Shown: positions 39,147-49,600 of the stretch, piece after piece | Position numbering within the stretch: position 1 is the first letter of the stretch | Layout: every line of letters begins with the position of its first letter | Assembly: GCA_023818965.1 (NCBI GenBank) | Contig: JAMWCD010000006.1 | Location: forward strand, 62,001 to 126,000 | Length of the DNA stretch: 64,000 bases | From: Candidatus Omnitrophota bacterium | Lineage (GTDB): Bacteria; Ratteibacteria; UBA8468; B48-G9; DTJG01 | Reading direction: 5' to 3' | Made by a program: the position numbers and the translations under genes | The notes under the pieces: model-generated | Told to the model about the DNA's origin: nothing | Seen by the model: the letters and a program-made list of their open reading frames with translations, nothing else | Databases searched by the model: none

Positions 39147-40055
39147 TTATTCGTAAAGAAAGCATGCTACAAGATGTTCTTTTTCCTTTTCCTTTAGTTG
39201 AGGTTTTACTTCAAAACATATTTTTTTTGCAAACGAACATCTATAAGCAAACGGGCATCCCTGTGATGTTTTATCAACAGTTTCTATTGTCTTAATTGAT
39301 ACCGGATTATAGAGTAAACAGGTATATGGGTGAAGTGGTGATTTTAGCACCTGACTTATTAAACCCTGTTCCACAATATTGCCCCTGTAAATTACGATAA
39401 TCTTCTCGCACATTTTTTCCACGATTTTCAGGTTATGTGAAATGAATACATAGGTCAGTCCAAAAATTTTTTTCAACCTGTCAAGGAGGTTCAGAATATA
39501 AACTTCTGTTGTTGCATCAAGATTTCCTGTTGGTTCATCTGCAATGATACATTCAGGATTTCCTGCAATAGCCCTTGCGATTGCTACCCTCTGTCTCTCT
39601 CCGCCACTCATCTGGTGAGGATATCTATCTTTGTAGTTCTGTGGAAGTCCAACAGCATCGAGGACATCTGCGATTTTTTTGGTTTTTCTTTCGTCTTCTG
39701 GCATAGCTTCTTTTATTATTCTTTCAACATTTGCTCTTGGATTTAATGATTTGAATGGATTTTGAAAAATTATTCTGACATTTTTTCTGAAAAATCTGAG
39801 TTCTGTTTCAGAAAATTTTGTTATATTTGTTCCTTTATAATACACTGAACCATCATCTGGTCTTACCAGCAATAGTAATATTTTTGCGAGAGTGGTTTTT
39901 CCTGAACCTGATTCACCGACAATACCAGTATTGACACCTTTATTGATGGTCATTGAAACATTGTCAATGGCTAATACCACTCTTTTGTTAATTCCCAGAA
40001 AATCCCTTACAGTGAAAGTTTTTTTAACTTTTTCACATCTGATGATTTCTTCCAT
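39147..40055 (-). CDS. Peptide ABC transporter ATP-binding protein (OppF/DppF-like)
   Basis: 302 aa; Walker A '[15 protein letters not shown]', '[32 protein letters not shown]', C-terminal Cys motif. Confidence 0.92.
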   Translation of the reverse strand: MEEIIRCEKVKKTFTVRDFLGINKRVVLAIDNVSMTINKGVNTGIVGESGSGKTTLAKILLLLVRPDDGSVYYKGTNITKFSETELRFFRKNVRIIFQNPFKSLNPRANVERIIKEAMPEDERKTKKIADVLDAVGLPQNYKDRYPHQMSGGERQRVAIARAIAGNPECIIADEPTGNLDATTEVYILNLLDRLKKIFGLTYVFISHNLKIVEKMCEKIIVIYRGNIVEQGLISQVLKSPLHPYTCLLYNPVSIKTIETVDKTSQGCPFAYRCSFAKKICFEVKPQLKEKEKEHLVACFLYE

Positions 40056-40965
40056 GTTTGATGCACCTGATTCCTGTTAATGAATCACGCCATATAAAGG
40101 GAATTTTTTTCTGACACTTTTGTTCTCTTTCAGGGCATTTTTCAAAAAATGGACACCAATCATTGATATCAGTTTGAGATGATACTGGAATTTTTTCATT
40201 GAAATATTTTTTATCAATGTTTCCAAGTAAAATACCTGAGTATGGATGCAGTGGTTTTTCTCTGTCAGGCCTGAAAATTTCTACAATGTGTCCCTTATAC
40301 ATAATTCCGATACGAATACCAATACTCATTGCAAGTTCAAGGTCATGTGTGATGAAAAATATGGCAGGATGATATTTTTCTCTGATTTTGGATAAAAGAT
40401 TAATAATCTGCCGGGTTGTGAGAACATCAAGGGCAGTGGTTGGTTCATCTGCGATAATGATAGATGGATTATTAATCAATGCCATGGCTATCATAACTCT
40501 CTGTTGTTGTCCACCACTTATTTGATGCGGATAGACAAGTTGTATCTCTGGTTCAAGACCAACATCTTTTAATGTTTTTGTTATCAACTGATTTTTGTCT
40601 TCTGTTGTTCCATGAAGTGCTTCCTGAAGATGAACCCCCACAGTGAAAAGCGGGTCAAGGTAAGCACCGGGGTCCTGAAAAATAATACTGATGTCTTTGC
40701 CCCTGATACTTCTTATTGATTGTTCGTTCACATTCAATATATTTTGACCGTTGAGTAGAATTTCTCCTGATGTAACCACAAAACTTTTCGGCAACAGTCG
40801 CATTATTGAAAGCGCAAGTGTTGTTTTTCCTGAACCTGACTCACCAACAAGGCAGAACAGTTCACCTTTCTCAACAAAAAAATTGATATCATTAAGAACA
40901 GGAATCAGTTGTGTTCTTTCTCTTCTTGAAACCGCCAGATTTACAATTTTAAGCACATATTCCAT
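40033..40965 (-). CDS. Peptide ABC transporter ATP-binding protein (OppD/DppD-like)
   Basis: 310 aa; '[19 protein letters not shown]', '[33 protein letters not shown]', 'CPFFEKCPEREQKC'. Confidence 0.92.
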   Translation of the reverse strand: MEYVLKIVNLAVSRRERTQLIPVLNDINFFVEKGELFCLVGESGSGKTTLALSIMRLLPKSFVVTSGEILLNGQNILNVNEQSIRSIRGKDISIIFQDPGAYLDPLFTVGVHLQEALHGTTEDKNQLITKTLKDVGLEPEIQLVYPHQISGGQQQRVMIAMALINNPSIIIADEPTTALDVLTTRQIINLLSKIREKYHPAIFFITHDLELAMSIGIRIGIMYKGHIVEIFRPDREKPLHPYSGILLGNIDKKYFNEKIPVSSQTDINDWCPFFEKCPEREQKCQKKIPFIWRDSLTGIRCIKHGRNHQM

Positions 40966-40967
40966 TT

Positions 40968-42026
40968 TTACCAGTTTTTCGGGTCAAGAACATTTCTCAG
41001 GGCATCACCAAGGAGATTAAAGTTTATCAGCACCACGAATATAAAAAAGCCCGCAAGTAATAACCATGGGGCATCACCCAGTACCCTGAGGTTTCCGATT
41101 GTTGATGAAAGAATATTTCCCCAGCTTGGATAAGGTTCCTGGATACCAAGTCCGAGTAAACTGAGTGCAGCTTCTCCAATAATGTAACCAGGAACACTGA
41201 TCGTAAGGGCAGTAATTGTGTAAGAAAATGTGTTGGGTAGTATATGAAAAATTAAAATTCTCCAGTGAGAAAGCCCCAGTGATTTTGCTGCTAGAACATA
41301 ATCTTCTTCTTTGATGGAAAGTACCATACCCCTGATAATTCTCGCCAGTCCTGCCCATCCGATCAAACTGAGAATCAGGACAATGAGTAGATAGACCTGA
41401 ATGCTTGATAAGTTAAGAGGAAACATTGCCCTGAGGGAAAGCATCAGGTAAAATGATGGAAACACCATGAGAATTTCTACAAGTCGCATCAGAATCTGGT
41501 CAATTATCCCACCAAAATAGCCAGCAATTCCACCAGTAATCATTCCCAGGGTAAATGAAATTATTACGCCTGCGATACTGATCGAGAGGGAAATTCTTCC
41601 ACCGTATAATAATCTTGAAAAGATATCCCTTCCGTATGTATCAGTACCAAAAAGAAAAATTCCTGCAGGTTTGTCAACACCAAAAAGATATTTTTTTGTT
41701 TTAAAAAAGAAAAGAATCTTTCTTTCGGGTCCATCAACAAAAAATTTGATCGGGTAAATTTTTGATGTATCTTCTCGGTAAGACCTGAACACAGGGTCAT
41801 CGACCACTGTATTATAAACAAAGGGTCTGATATGAAAGTTCCCCTGTGTGTCAAAGAAATGAATCTTTGTTGGTGGATGATATGGTTTGTCTCTGAATTG
41901 ATAATCAAAATGGTAGGGTGCAAGAATATCAGCAAGAAAAGAAACAATGTAAAAAATGACAAGGAACCAGAAACTGAAAAATGCAAGTTTACTGTGGTTT
42001 TTCAATCTCTGGAAAAAATTTTTCAT
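40968..42026 (-). CDS. Peptide ABC transporter permease (OppC/DppC-like)
   Basis: 352 aa; 'FLFGTDTYGRDIFSRLLYGGRISLSI', 'EAALSLLGLGIQEPYPSWGNIL'. Confidence 0.92.
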   Translation of the reverse strand: MKNFFQRLKNHSKLAFFSFWFLVIFYIVSFLADILAPYHFDYQFRDKPYHPPTKIHFFDTQGNFHIRPFVYNTVVDDPVFRSYREDTSKIYPIKFFVDGPERKILFFFKTKKYLFGVDKPAGIFLFGTDTYGRDIFSRLLYGGRISLSISIAGVIISFTLGMITGGIAGYFGGIIDQILMRLVEILMVFPSFYLMLSLRAMFPLNLSSIQVYLLIVLILSLIGWAGLARIIRGMVLSIKEEDYVLAAKSLGLSHWRILIFHILPNTFSYTITALTISVPGYIIGEAALSLLGLGIQEPYPSWGNILSSTIGNLRVLGDAPWLLLAGFFIFVVLINFNLLGDALRNVLDPKNW

Positions 42027-42988
42027 GTTATTCGTATCCTCGGATCAAAAAATGCAATCAGAATATCACCGATAAGATTTCCAATAATCAAAAGAAAACT
42101 GCTGATCACAAGAGAACCCATTACGAGGTACAGGTCATGAGAAAGAACTGCCTCAAGTATTAAACTACCCATGCCAGGCCAGCCACAAATGATTTCTGTA
42201 AGTGCTGCACCATTTAAGATTGTACCTATTTCCATACCAAGGATTGTAAACATGGGATTCATTGCATTTCTTAATGTGTGTTTGAAAATAACAGAACGTG
42301 CTGGTAATCCGCGTGCCCATGCAGCAAGAATATATGGATTGTTAAATGTTTCAACAAAATTATTTCTCATCAATCTGAAAATCCATCCTGTATTAACAAA
42401 ACACAAAACAATCCCGGGGACAAGAAGATGTTTCATATAATCCGCAAAAATCACAAAAGTGCCTGCATTGATATCAAAAATACTTCTTGTGCCACCGAGC
42501 GGCAAAACAGCCGTTTTACTGATGAAGTAGACAAAAAGTAATGCAACAAAAAAGGAAGGTAATGATATGGAAATATATGCAAGCATGGAAAGGAATCTAT
42601 CAGTAAAAGAATTTTCCTTGTATCCGGCAAGTACTGCCAGTGGAATTGCTATCAGCCAGCTGAGGAAAAGTGAAAAAATGGCAAGGCACAATGTATTTTT
42701 CAGCCTGAACTTGATTAACGTGCGAACTGGAATATGATAGGCAAAAGAGACCCCGAAATCAAACCTGACGAGATTTTTTAACCAGTAAAAATACTGTACA
42801 ATCACTGGTTTATCGAGACCAAAACTTGTTCTCATCTGTTGAATTGTTTCTGGGGATATTTCAGGGTTCATTTTCATCTGTGCAAAATAATCCCCGGGAG
42901 ATGATTGAATAATGATAAATGAAACAAAACTCATTCCAATTAACATTGGAATCAGATGTAATAAACGTTTCAGTATAAGTTTTTTCAT
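42023..42988 (-). CDS. Peptide ABC transporter permease (OppB/DppB-like)
   Basis: 321 aa; 'LLHLIPMLIGMSFVSFIIIQSSPGDY', 'AARGLPARSVIFKHTLRNAMNPM'-like EAA loop, 'TEIICGWPGMGSLILEAV'. Confidence 0.92.
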   Translation of the reverse strand: MKKLILKRLLHLIPMLIGMSFVSFIIIQSSPGDYFAQMKMNPEISPETIQQMRTSFGLDKPVIVQYFYWLKNLVRFDFGVSFAYHIPVRTLIKFRLKNTLCLAIFSLFLSWLIAIPLAVLAGYKENSFTDRFLSMLAYISISLPSFFVALLFVYFISKTAVLPLGGTRSIFDINAGTFVIFADYMKHLLVPGIVLCFVNTGWIFRLMRNNFVETFNNPYILAAWARGLPARSVIFKHTLRNAMNPMFTILGMEIGTILNGAALTEIICGWPGMGSLILEAVLSHDLYLVMGSLVISSFLLIIGNLIGDILIAFFDPRIRIT

Positions 42989-43467
42989 TTTTCAGGCAAA
43001 ATTATTTTGATCTTCCTTTTTTTCAGACCAATGAAATCTATCAGAACCTTCATGGATCTGTCAGGAATTTTTTCAATCGCAACCTCTGGCCATTCAACCA
43101 GAACCAGTCCTTTTTCTGTGTATTCCCTGAACCCAAAACTTTCAAGTTCAAAAAAATGTTTGATTCTGTAAAAGTCGAAGTGGTAAATATAACTTTTCCC
43201 GTATTTATATTCATGAACAATAGTAAACGAGGGGCTGGAAACATCGTTTTTCCCGGTAAGTGATTTAACAATTCCCCTGATCAATGTTGTTTTCCCTGAA
43301 CCAAAAGGTCCAATGAAAATTACGCATTGAATGCAGTATTTTTTTATCCATCCTGCAATCCTGGTACCAATGCTTTCTGTTTCACGTTCAGAAGATGATT
43401 GAAAACAAAAAGATTTTTTATGTGAAATGTTTGAATTCCTCTTCGGATATTTTGCTTTTGTGACCAT
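42985..43467 (-). CDS. tsaE: tRNA threonylcarbamoyladenosine biosynthesis protein TsaE
   Basis: 160 aa (start uncertain); 'CVIFIGPFGSGKTTLIRGIVKSLTG', 'VSSPSFTIVHEYKYGKSYIYHFDFYRI'. Confidence 0.92.
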   Translation of the reverse strand: MVTKAKYPKRNSNISHKKSFCFQSSSERETESIGTRIAGWIKKYCIQCVIFIGPFGSGKTTLIRGIVKSLTGKNDVSSPSFTIVHEYKYGKSYIYHFDFYRIKHFFELESFGFREYTEKGLVLVEWPEVAIEKIPDRSMKVLIDFIGLKKRKIKIILPEK

Positions 43468-44314
43468 TTTGATACCTTAGCAAAAACTGTTTTTTTTCTG
43501 TTAATCTTCCAATTTTTGTAATTGAAACATTATTGATGCTGTCAGGGATTAATGACTCATATTCAGGTGAAACTGCAAACAAAAGTTCATAATCTTCGCC
43601 ATCGTAGAGAGCAGAAAAGATTTTATTTTTTCTGGATGCATCAGCAGATACAGGGATTCTTTCTGCTTCTATTTCAAATCCACAGTTTGATGCTTCAGCA
43701 AGTTTTTTTGCATCAGAAGCAAGTCCGTCAGAAAGGTCTATCATTGCTGAGGGTTTAACAATCTCAATGATTTTTTTTGCTTCATGTATTCGTGGAATAA
43801 AACTGAATTGTTTCCTTTTCTGTGCACCTCCAAGGGTACCTGTGACAAAAAGAATATCGTTGGGTTTGCCTGTACTGCGAAGTACAAGATCTTCTTTTTT
43901 TACAATTCCAGCAAGAAATATATTGATAAAAAGAACTTCTGACCTTGATAGGTTGCCGCCAACAATATCAATATTAAACTGTTTTGCCAGGTCAAGAATT
44001 CCTTTATAAATTTTTTTGCATATGTCTGATTTGTTTTTTTCCATTCCCACAGAAACCAGTGCCCACAATGGAATACCTCCCATTGCAGCAATATCACTGA
44101 TATTTACTCCGAGTGCCTTCCATCCAATACCATAGGGTGAAACCCTGCCTGAAATAAAGTGTACACGGTCGACGACAACGTCTGTGGTGAGAAGAAGGTA
44201 GGTATCGTTAGAATAATCAATCACAGCGGTATCGTCTCCAATGCCAAGAATAACTTCATCCCTGATAGGTTTACAATGTTTTTTCAGCCATTTAATAATT
44301 TGTTGCTCGTCCAT
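43418..44314 (-). CDS. thiL: Thiamine-phosphate kinase
   Basis: Start chosen at MDEQQIIKWL; 'LGIGDDTAVIDY', 'LLLTTDVVVDRVHF', 'VNISDIAAMGG', 'MIDLSDGLASDAKKLAEAS'. Confidence 0.94.
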   Translation of the reverse strand: MDEQQIIKWLKKHCKPIRDEVILGIGDDTAVIDYSNDTYLLLTTDVVVDRVHFISGRVSPYGIGWKALGVNISDIAAMGGIPLWALVSVGMEKNKSDICKKIYKGILDLAKQFNIDIVGGNLSRSEVLFINIFLAGIVKKEDLVLRSTGKPNDILFVTGTLGGAQKRKQFSFIPRIHEAKKIIEIVKPSAMIDLSDGLASDAKKLAEASNCGFEIEAERIPVSADASRKNKIFSALYDGEDYELLFAVSPEYESLIPDSINNVSITKIGRLTEKKQFLLRYQNGHKSKISEEEFKHFT

Positions 44315-44315
44315 A

Positions 44316-45521
44316 TCATTGTTTTCTGAATTTTCTATTTCTCTGTCCTTCAAGGATCAGAGGTAATCCATAAAGATCAATAAATCCCTTTGATGCCCTG
44401 TGGTCAAAGATATCTTTTTCTGTGTAGGTTGAAAGTTTTTCTTCATAAAGAGAGTAAGGTGATTTTCTCCCAACCACGACACATTGTCCTTTGAAAAGTT
44501 TTACCCTGACAGTCCCTGTCACATATTTTTGTGTTTCATTGATAAATGCTTCAAGGCATTTTCTAAAATCACTGAACCAGTATCCATAATAAATGAGTTC
44601 AGAAAATTTCTGACTGATGATGGTTTTAAAATGCATCAGTTCCCTTTCAAGGACAAGTTTTTCAAGTTCACTGTGGGCTGAATGTAAAATGACTGCTGCT
44701 GGTGCCTCATAAATTTCTCTTGATTTAATACCAACAAGGCGATTCTCTACCATGTCGATTCTACCGACTCCATGTTTGCCACCGATTTTATTAAGTAATG
44801 AAATAAGTTCTAAACCCTTCATTGTTTTTCCATTAATTTTCACAGGGATACCCTGATAAAATTCAATCTCAAGATATTCTGGTGTTGCTGGCGCTTTTTC
44901 TGCACTTTGCGTAATCTGGTAAGCATCTTCAGGCGGCTGTTGCCACGGGTCTTCAAGTGGACCACATTCAATTGAAATACCCCATAAATTCCAGTCAATA
45001 CTGTAAGGTTTCTTTTTTGTTACATCAACCGGAATACCATGTTTTTTTGCATATTCGATTTCCTGTTCTCTTGATTTGAACTCCCATTCTCTCACAGGAG
45101 CAATGATTTTCAATTCAGGCGCAAGATTTTTAAAGGCAAGTTCAAACCTCACCTGGTCATTACCTTTACCTGTGCATCCATGCGCCACAGCATCAGCATT
45201 TTCTTTTTTTGCTACCTCAACCATATTTTTTGCGATCAATGGTCTTGAGAGAGATGTAGCAAGGGGATATTTACCCTCATAAAGGGCAGAACCTTTTAGT
45301 GCCGGGAAGATGTACTCATTGATAAATTCCTCTTTTAAATCCATGAAATAAAATTTCTTTGCCCCTGTCTGAATTGCTTTTTTTTCAAGAGCAGAGGGAT
45401 TTTCTTTCTGTCCAATATCAGCAGTAAAAGCGATAATTTCTGCATCATATTTTGTCTGTAACCATTTAATGATCACAGATGTGTCAAGTCCACCTGAGTA
45501 AGCAACGACAATCTTTTTCAT
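44316..45521 (-). CDS. argG: Argininosuccinate synthase
   Basis: 401 aa; '[34 protein letters not shown]', '[16 protein letters not shown]'. Confidence 0.97.
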   Translation of the reverse strand: MKKIVVAYSGGLDTSVIIKWLQTKYDAEIIAFTADIGQKENPSALEKKAIQTGAKKFYFMDLKEEFINEYIFPALKGSALYEGKYPLATSLSRPLIAKNMVEVAKKENADAVAHGCTGKGNDQVRFELAFKNLAPELKIIAPVREWEFKSREQEIEYAKKHGIPVDVTKKKPYSIDWNLWGISIECGPLEDPWQQPPEDAYQITQSAEKAPATPEYLEIEFYQGIPVKINGKTMKGLELISLLNKIGGKHGVGRIDMVENRLVGIKSREIYEAPAAVILHSAHSELEKLVLERELMHFKTIISQKFSELIYYGYWFSDFRKCLEAFINETQKYVTGTVRVKLFKGQCVVVGRKSPYSLYEEKLSTYTEKDIFDHRASKGFIDLYGLPLILEGQRNRKFRKQ

Positions 45522-45536
45522 TTTTTACCCCCATTG

Positions 45537-46628
45537 TTAAATAAGATTTTCTTTTCTCAGTTTTAAAAACATTCTTATCCTTCCAATCACCAGTCCACCA
45601 AAGCCGAAAATGATAAAAATTACCTGAATAAAATAACTGATTTTTGGTATTGTTGTCAAAAGCACAAAAATTCCAGTTCCCAGAAATATTGAAAGAATGA
45701 TTTTTATTTTTCCTTCCTTTAATTTTTTGAAAAACATTTTTCCCAAAACAATACAGGTGAATCCGCGACAGAGATACAACAGTGATAAATACATAATGAA
45801 AAATATTAATCCCAGTGGAGCTCCCACCACAGTAATCATCACCAGAATCAGTATTACTGGAGTAAGAATTAGAAGTAATAGCCCGGAGAAAAATATCCAT
45901 GCAGGGTTTTTTTCAATAATTTCTATTGTTTCATTGAGAACTCGTGGTGTTAATAAAATCATTAACAGAAATGGAAAACAAAGGCTCAAAAATGAATAAA
46001 GTTTTCTGAATTTTGAAGAAAGAAAAAACTGTGATTTTTGAGGTAACTGTGGTTGATAAACAAAATGACAGTGTTTCAGTACGTTCAAGGGAATTGCTGG
46101 TTTTTCTTTACTCTGCACAAACAAGGAATCCTGAATGTCAATGTTTTTTGAAAAGATAATGTTTTTTGTTTTTATATGCAAAATTCGATAATGACCTCCT
46201 ATTTGAGCATTTCTTGACCAGATTTTTGATACATTATCACATTGAACACTATCAGACATCACAATTTCAGGGGATACGATATTAACACTGCCGTTTACCC
46301 GCAATTTGTCAATAGTAAGGTTTCTTGCCAGAACCCTGAGATTACCTTTTATATTACCAGAAATTTTCACTGTATCTCCGGCAATATAGACATCCTTGTT
46401 TGAAGAACCATTGAAATTAATATTAATACCGAACATCGCAATATCTTCATACGAAGAACCTGAGAAATCCAGTTTGCTACCGATCACAATAAGATTATTC
46501 AAAAAATTTCTTTGCATTTTTATGTTTTTACCTGACAGAAAATCTTCTGAGCCAAAATCAACCTGGGCTCTGATGTTGCCACAAAAGGTAAAACAAATGA
46601 AAACAATAAGGAAAATAATTTTTTTCAT
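45537..46628 (-). CDS. Signal-peptide protein with bactofilin-like repeat region and C-terminal TM helices
   Basis: 363 aa; 'GININFNGSSNKDVYIAGDTVKISGNIKGNLRVLARNLTIDKLRVNGSVNIVS' repeats; several hydrophobic segments. Confidence 0.65.
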   Translation of the reverse strand: MKKIIFLIVFICFTFCGNIRAQVDFGSEDFLSGKNIKMQRNFLNNLIVIGSKLDFSGSSYEDIAMFGININFNGSSNKDVYIAGDTVKISGNIKGNLRVLARNLTIDKLRVNGSVNIVSPEIVMSDSVQCDNVSKIWSRNAQIGGHYRILHIKTKNIIFSKNIDIQDSLFVQSKEKPAIPLNVLKHCHFVYQPQLPQKSQFFLSSKFRKLYSFLSLCFPFLLMILLTPRVLNETIEIIEKNPAWIFFSGLLLLILTPVILILVMITVVGAPLGLIFFIMYLSLLYLCRGFTCIVLGKMFFKKLKEGKIKIILSIFLGTGIFVLLTTIPKISYFIQVIFIIFGFGGLVIGRIRMFLKLRKENLI

Positions 46629-47086
46629 AGTTTTTTTATCAAAGGAATTTCATCACATCTCGGGAATTTTGGACAATTGATACAGTCAAACCATATTTTA
46701 TGGGGAAGCTTTGTTTTTTCTGTTCTGATGAAACCAAATTTTTCAAAAAATTCAGGGACATATGTTAATACAAAAACCCTTTTAATGCCTATTTTTTTTG
46801 CTTCTTCAAGTAATTTTTCAACCAGTTGTGTACCGAGTCCCTTTTTTTGTTTTGAATTTTTTATCGCCACAGACCTGATTTCTCCGAGGTCTTTCCAGAT
46901 TATTTTTAAAGCTCCACAACCAAGAATTTTTCCCTTATCATCGGTGAGAACAAAAAAATTTCTCAGGTTTTCAAATACCTGGTTTATGGAAACAGGCAGC
47001 ATTTTACCTTTGCGTGCGTGTTCGTTAATCAGATTTTTTATTTGATATGCGTCATCCATTACTGCTGGTCTGATATTAATTTTCAT
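46625..47086 (-). CDS. GNAT N-acetyltransferase (N-acetylglutamate synthase-like)
   Basis: 153 aa; 'GEIRSVAIKNSKQKKGLGTQLVEKLLEEAKKIGIKRVFVLTYVPEFFEKFGF'. Confidence 0.87.
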   Translation of the reverse strand: MKINIRPAVMDDAYQIKNLINEHARKGKMLPVSINQVFENLRNFFVLTDDKGKILGCGALKIIWKDLGEIRSVAIKNSKQKKGLGTQLVEKLLEEAKKIGIKRVFVLTYVPEFFEKFGFIRTEKTKLPHKIWFDCINCPKFPRCDEIPLIKKL

Positions 47087-47690
47087 TTATGATGACCCTC
47101 CTTCCTTTTATAAAAATTTTGTTTTCACTAATTAATTTTATTGCCAGTGGATAGATGATATGTTCTTTTTCCTGTATTCTCTGGTGTAAGGATTTAGGAG
47201 TATCATCATCAAGCACAGGTACAACTGCCTGAAGGATGATGGGACCTGTATCAATCTCTTCTTCAACAAAATGAACCGTGCAGCCAGTGAACCTTACTCC
47301 ATAATCAAGTGCTTGTTTCCAAGCTTGTAGTCCCCGAAAAGATGGAAGAAGGGATGGATGGATGTTAATAATTTTACCCCTGTAAGCATTAAAAAATTCT
47401 TTTTTGATGACCCTCATAAACCCTGCAAGACAAACAAGTTCAACTCCATGTTTTTTTAAACATTCAACATACTTTTTTTCCTGATTTTTCTCCAGAAATG
47501 TTTTATACTTGCCTGGTTCAATATACTCTGATGGAATATGCCAATCACGAGCAATTTTCAGTGCATAAGCATCAGGATTGTCACTTATTACAACGCCAAT
47601 CTTTACATTGAGAAAACCTGAATTAATGTGATTAATAATTGCTTGAAGATTACTGCCTTTGCCCGACGCAAGTACTCCTATGATAAACAT
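47076..47690 (-). CDS. purN: Phosphoribosylglycinamide formyltransferase
   Basis: 204 aa; 'VLASGKGSNLQAIINHI', 'LAGFMRVIKKEFFNAYRGKIINIHPSLLPSFRG', 'GCTVHFVEEEIDTGPIILQ'. Confidence 0.96.
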   Translation of the reverse strand: MFIIGVLASGKGSNLQAIINHINSGFLNVKIGVVISDNPDAYALKIARDWHIPSEYIEPGKYKTFLEKNQEKKYVECLKKHGVELVCLAGFMRVIKKEFFNAYRGKIINIHPSLLPSFRGLQAWKQALDYGVRFTGCTVHFVEEEIDTGPIILQAVVPVLDDDTPKSLHQRIQEKEHIIYPLAIKLISENKIFIKGRRVIINEN

Positions 47691-48004
47691 TTTTCAATCT
47701 CCTTTAATCTTTTCAAAATCTTTTTCAAAAAATCTGAGTAATACTGCTGCTGAACTTTTTCTTTTTTATAGACATCGCGAAATTTTATTTTCACTCCCTT
47801 GATTTTGTAACCATCACTATAAAGAAGTTTCTGAATGTGTTTGATTTTTTCAATGTCCTTTTCACAATAAATGCGTCTACCGTGCATATCTCGCTGAATT
47901 TTGAGAAAAGGAAACTGGGTTTCCCAGTAACGAAGAATATGCTCTGCAATGCCTGTCATTTGAGATACTTCACTGATACTGTAAAAACGACCATGTTCAT
48001 TCAT
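47678..48004 (-). CDS. MerR-family transcriptional regulator
   Basis: 108 aa; 'YSISEVSQMTGIAEHILRYWETQFPFLKIQRDMHGRRIYCEKDIEKIKHIQKLLY'. Confidence 0.9.
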   Translation of the reverse strand: MNEHGRFYSISEVSQMTGIAEHILRYWETQFPFLKIQRDMHGRRIYCEKDIEKIKHIQKLLYSDGYKIKGVKIKFRDVYKKEKVQQQYYSDFLKKILKRLKEIEKCLS

Positions 48005-48980
48005 CTTTTAATCGCCTTGTCATTAAATTTATAATTTCATCACAAACACGAGAATTTTGATGAATGATCCTGTATACCGCAGAAGCAATAGGAAGTTCAA
48101 TATTATATTTTCTTGAAATATTCATAATTGCCTTTGATGCATAAATTCCCTCAACAACCATTTTTGTACTGGCAAGAAACTCCTGTTTTTTCCCCATTGC
48201 CACTGCCTGTCCAAACCGATGATTTCTACTTGCAGGACTGAACGATGTTGTGATGAGGTCCCCGATGCCAGCCAGTCCCCAGAATGTTTCTTCTTTTGCT
48301 CCGAATAGTGTACCAAAATTTTTCATTTCCTTGATACTTCTTGTAAGATATGATGCTTTTGCATTGTTTCCGAGTTCAAGAACATCAATAATTCCTGCAC
48401 CTATTGCAAGAATATTTTTATATCCGCCACAAATTTCAACACCGCACACGTCAGTGCTTGTATAAAGTCGCATGGTTTTCGATGAGAACATATGTTGAAA
48501 TTTCTGTGCAAGTATTTTATCATTTGATGCTACAACGGCTGCTGTTGGCTTTCCTGCTGCAACCTCTGAAGCAATCGTTGGACCCGAAATGACAGCAAAC
48601 CGGCATTGCCCGAATTCATTGATGAGAATTTCTGACATTCTCATTCCTGTCTCTGTTTCCAGTCCTTTTGTTCCTATCAAAAACAGATGTTTGTCTTTAT
48701 TGTAAAACGGTTTCATTCTTTTTAAAATACTTCTGAAATATTGTGAAGGTACTGTGATGATCAGAATATCATTTGTACAAACATATGAAATTTCATCTGT
48801 TATCATTACACTTTCTGGTATTTTGAAGTCAGGAAGAAATTCAGGGTTTTCCCTTTTTTCTCTGAGTATTTTCGCATAATCAGGAAAATTTTCCCACAGT
48901 GTTACCTGAAATTTTTCTGAAAACAAAATTGACAGGGCTGTACCCCATCCACCTGCTCCAATAATACCTATTTTTTCCAT
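47997..48980 (-). CDS. gpsA: NAD(P)-dependent glycerol-3-phosphate dehydrogenase
   Basis: 327 aa; 'IGIIGAGGWGTALSILFSEK', 'ISGPTIASEVAAGKPTAAVVAS', 'GLAGIGDLITTSFSPASRNHRFG'. Confidence 0.97.
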   Translation of the reverse strand: MEKIGIIGAGGWGTALSILFSEKFQVTLWENFPDYAKILREKRENPEFLPDFKIPESVMITDEISYVCTNDILIITVPSQYFRSILKRMKPFYNKDKHLFLIGTKGLETETGMRMSEILINEFGQCRFAVISGPTIASEVAAGKPTAAVVASNDKILAQKFQHMFSSKTMRLYTSTDVCGVEICGGYKNILAIGAGIIDVLELGNNAKASYLTRSIKEMKNFGTLFGAKEETFWGLAGIGDLITTSFSPASRNHRFGQAVAMGKKQEFLASTKMVVEGIYASKAIMNISRKYNIELPIASAVYRIIHQNSRVCDEIINLMTRRLKDE

Positions 48981-49579
48981 AACATAAACCTGTTTTCCTT
49001 TCCAGAAACAAGTCGTTTGATATTTTCTTTATGGGCAACAATTATGACAGTTGAAATCACAGTTGTTGCAACAGTGAAAATTAAATTTTTTTGCAGAAAA
49101 TAAGTGAGAAATGGTAATGCAGTTGCTGCTGTCATTGATGCCAGTGATACATAACCTGTGGAAAGAAAAATAAAAAGCCAGATAAAAAATGAAATGATTG
49201 CCTCCTTTGGTAAGATACCAAGAATCACTCCAAAACTGCAGTTTACTGCTTTTCCTCCTTTGCCCCTGAGGAAAATAGAGAATTTACTCCCGAGTATGGT
49301 GGCAATACCAGTAGAAATTAACAGATATTCTTCAGTATTTGTACCATATGCCATTTTCAGTAAAATGATGGGCAATGCACCCTTAAATACATCAAGTATG
49401 AAAGTAAAAATTCCGGGTACTGGACCCAGCACCCGGAATACATTTGTTGCTCCAATATTACCACTTCCCTTTGTTCTGATATCTATGCCATAAAAATATT
49501 TACTGATCCAGTAGCCCCATACCAGGCTACCTGAGAGATAACCGGCTATACCCCAGCATAAAATCAGAAAAAATGGCAC
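48968..49579 (-). CDS. plsY: Glycerol-3-phosphate acyltransferase PlsY
   Basis: 203 aa; 'YLSGSLVWGYWISK', 'GSGNIGATNVFRVLGPVPGIFTFILDVFKGALPI', 'FLRGKGGKAVNCSFG'. Confidence 0.96.
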   Translation of the reverse strand: MPFFLILCWGIAGYLSGSLVWGYWISKYFYGIDIRTKGSGNIGATNVFRVLGPVPGIFTFILDVFKGALPIILLKMAYGTNTEEYLLISTGIATILGSKFSIFLRGKGGKAVNCSFGVILGILPKEAIISFFIWLFIFLSTGYVSLASMTAATALPFLTYFLQKNLIFTVATTVISTVIIVAHKENIKRLVSGKENRFMLWKK

Positions 49580-49600
49580 GGCTCATATGCCTGCAAATGG

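Noticed and set aside
49410-49439. Perfect 9-bp inverted repeat ATTCCGGGT...ACCCGGAAT
   Set aside because: Lies inside plsY coding sequence over a conserved motif; probably codon-driven coincidence.
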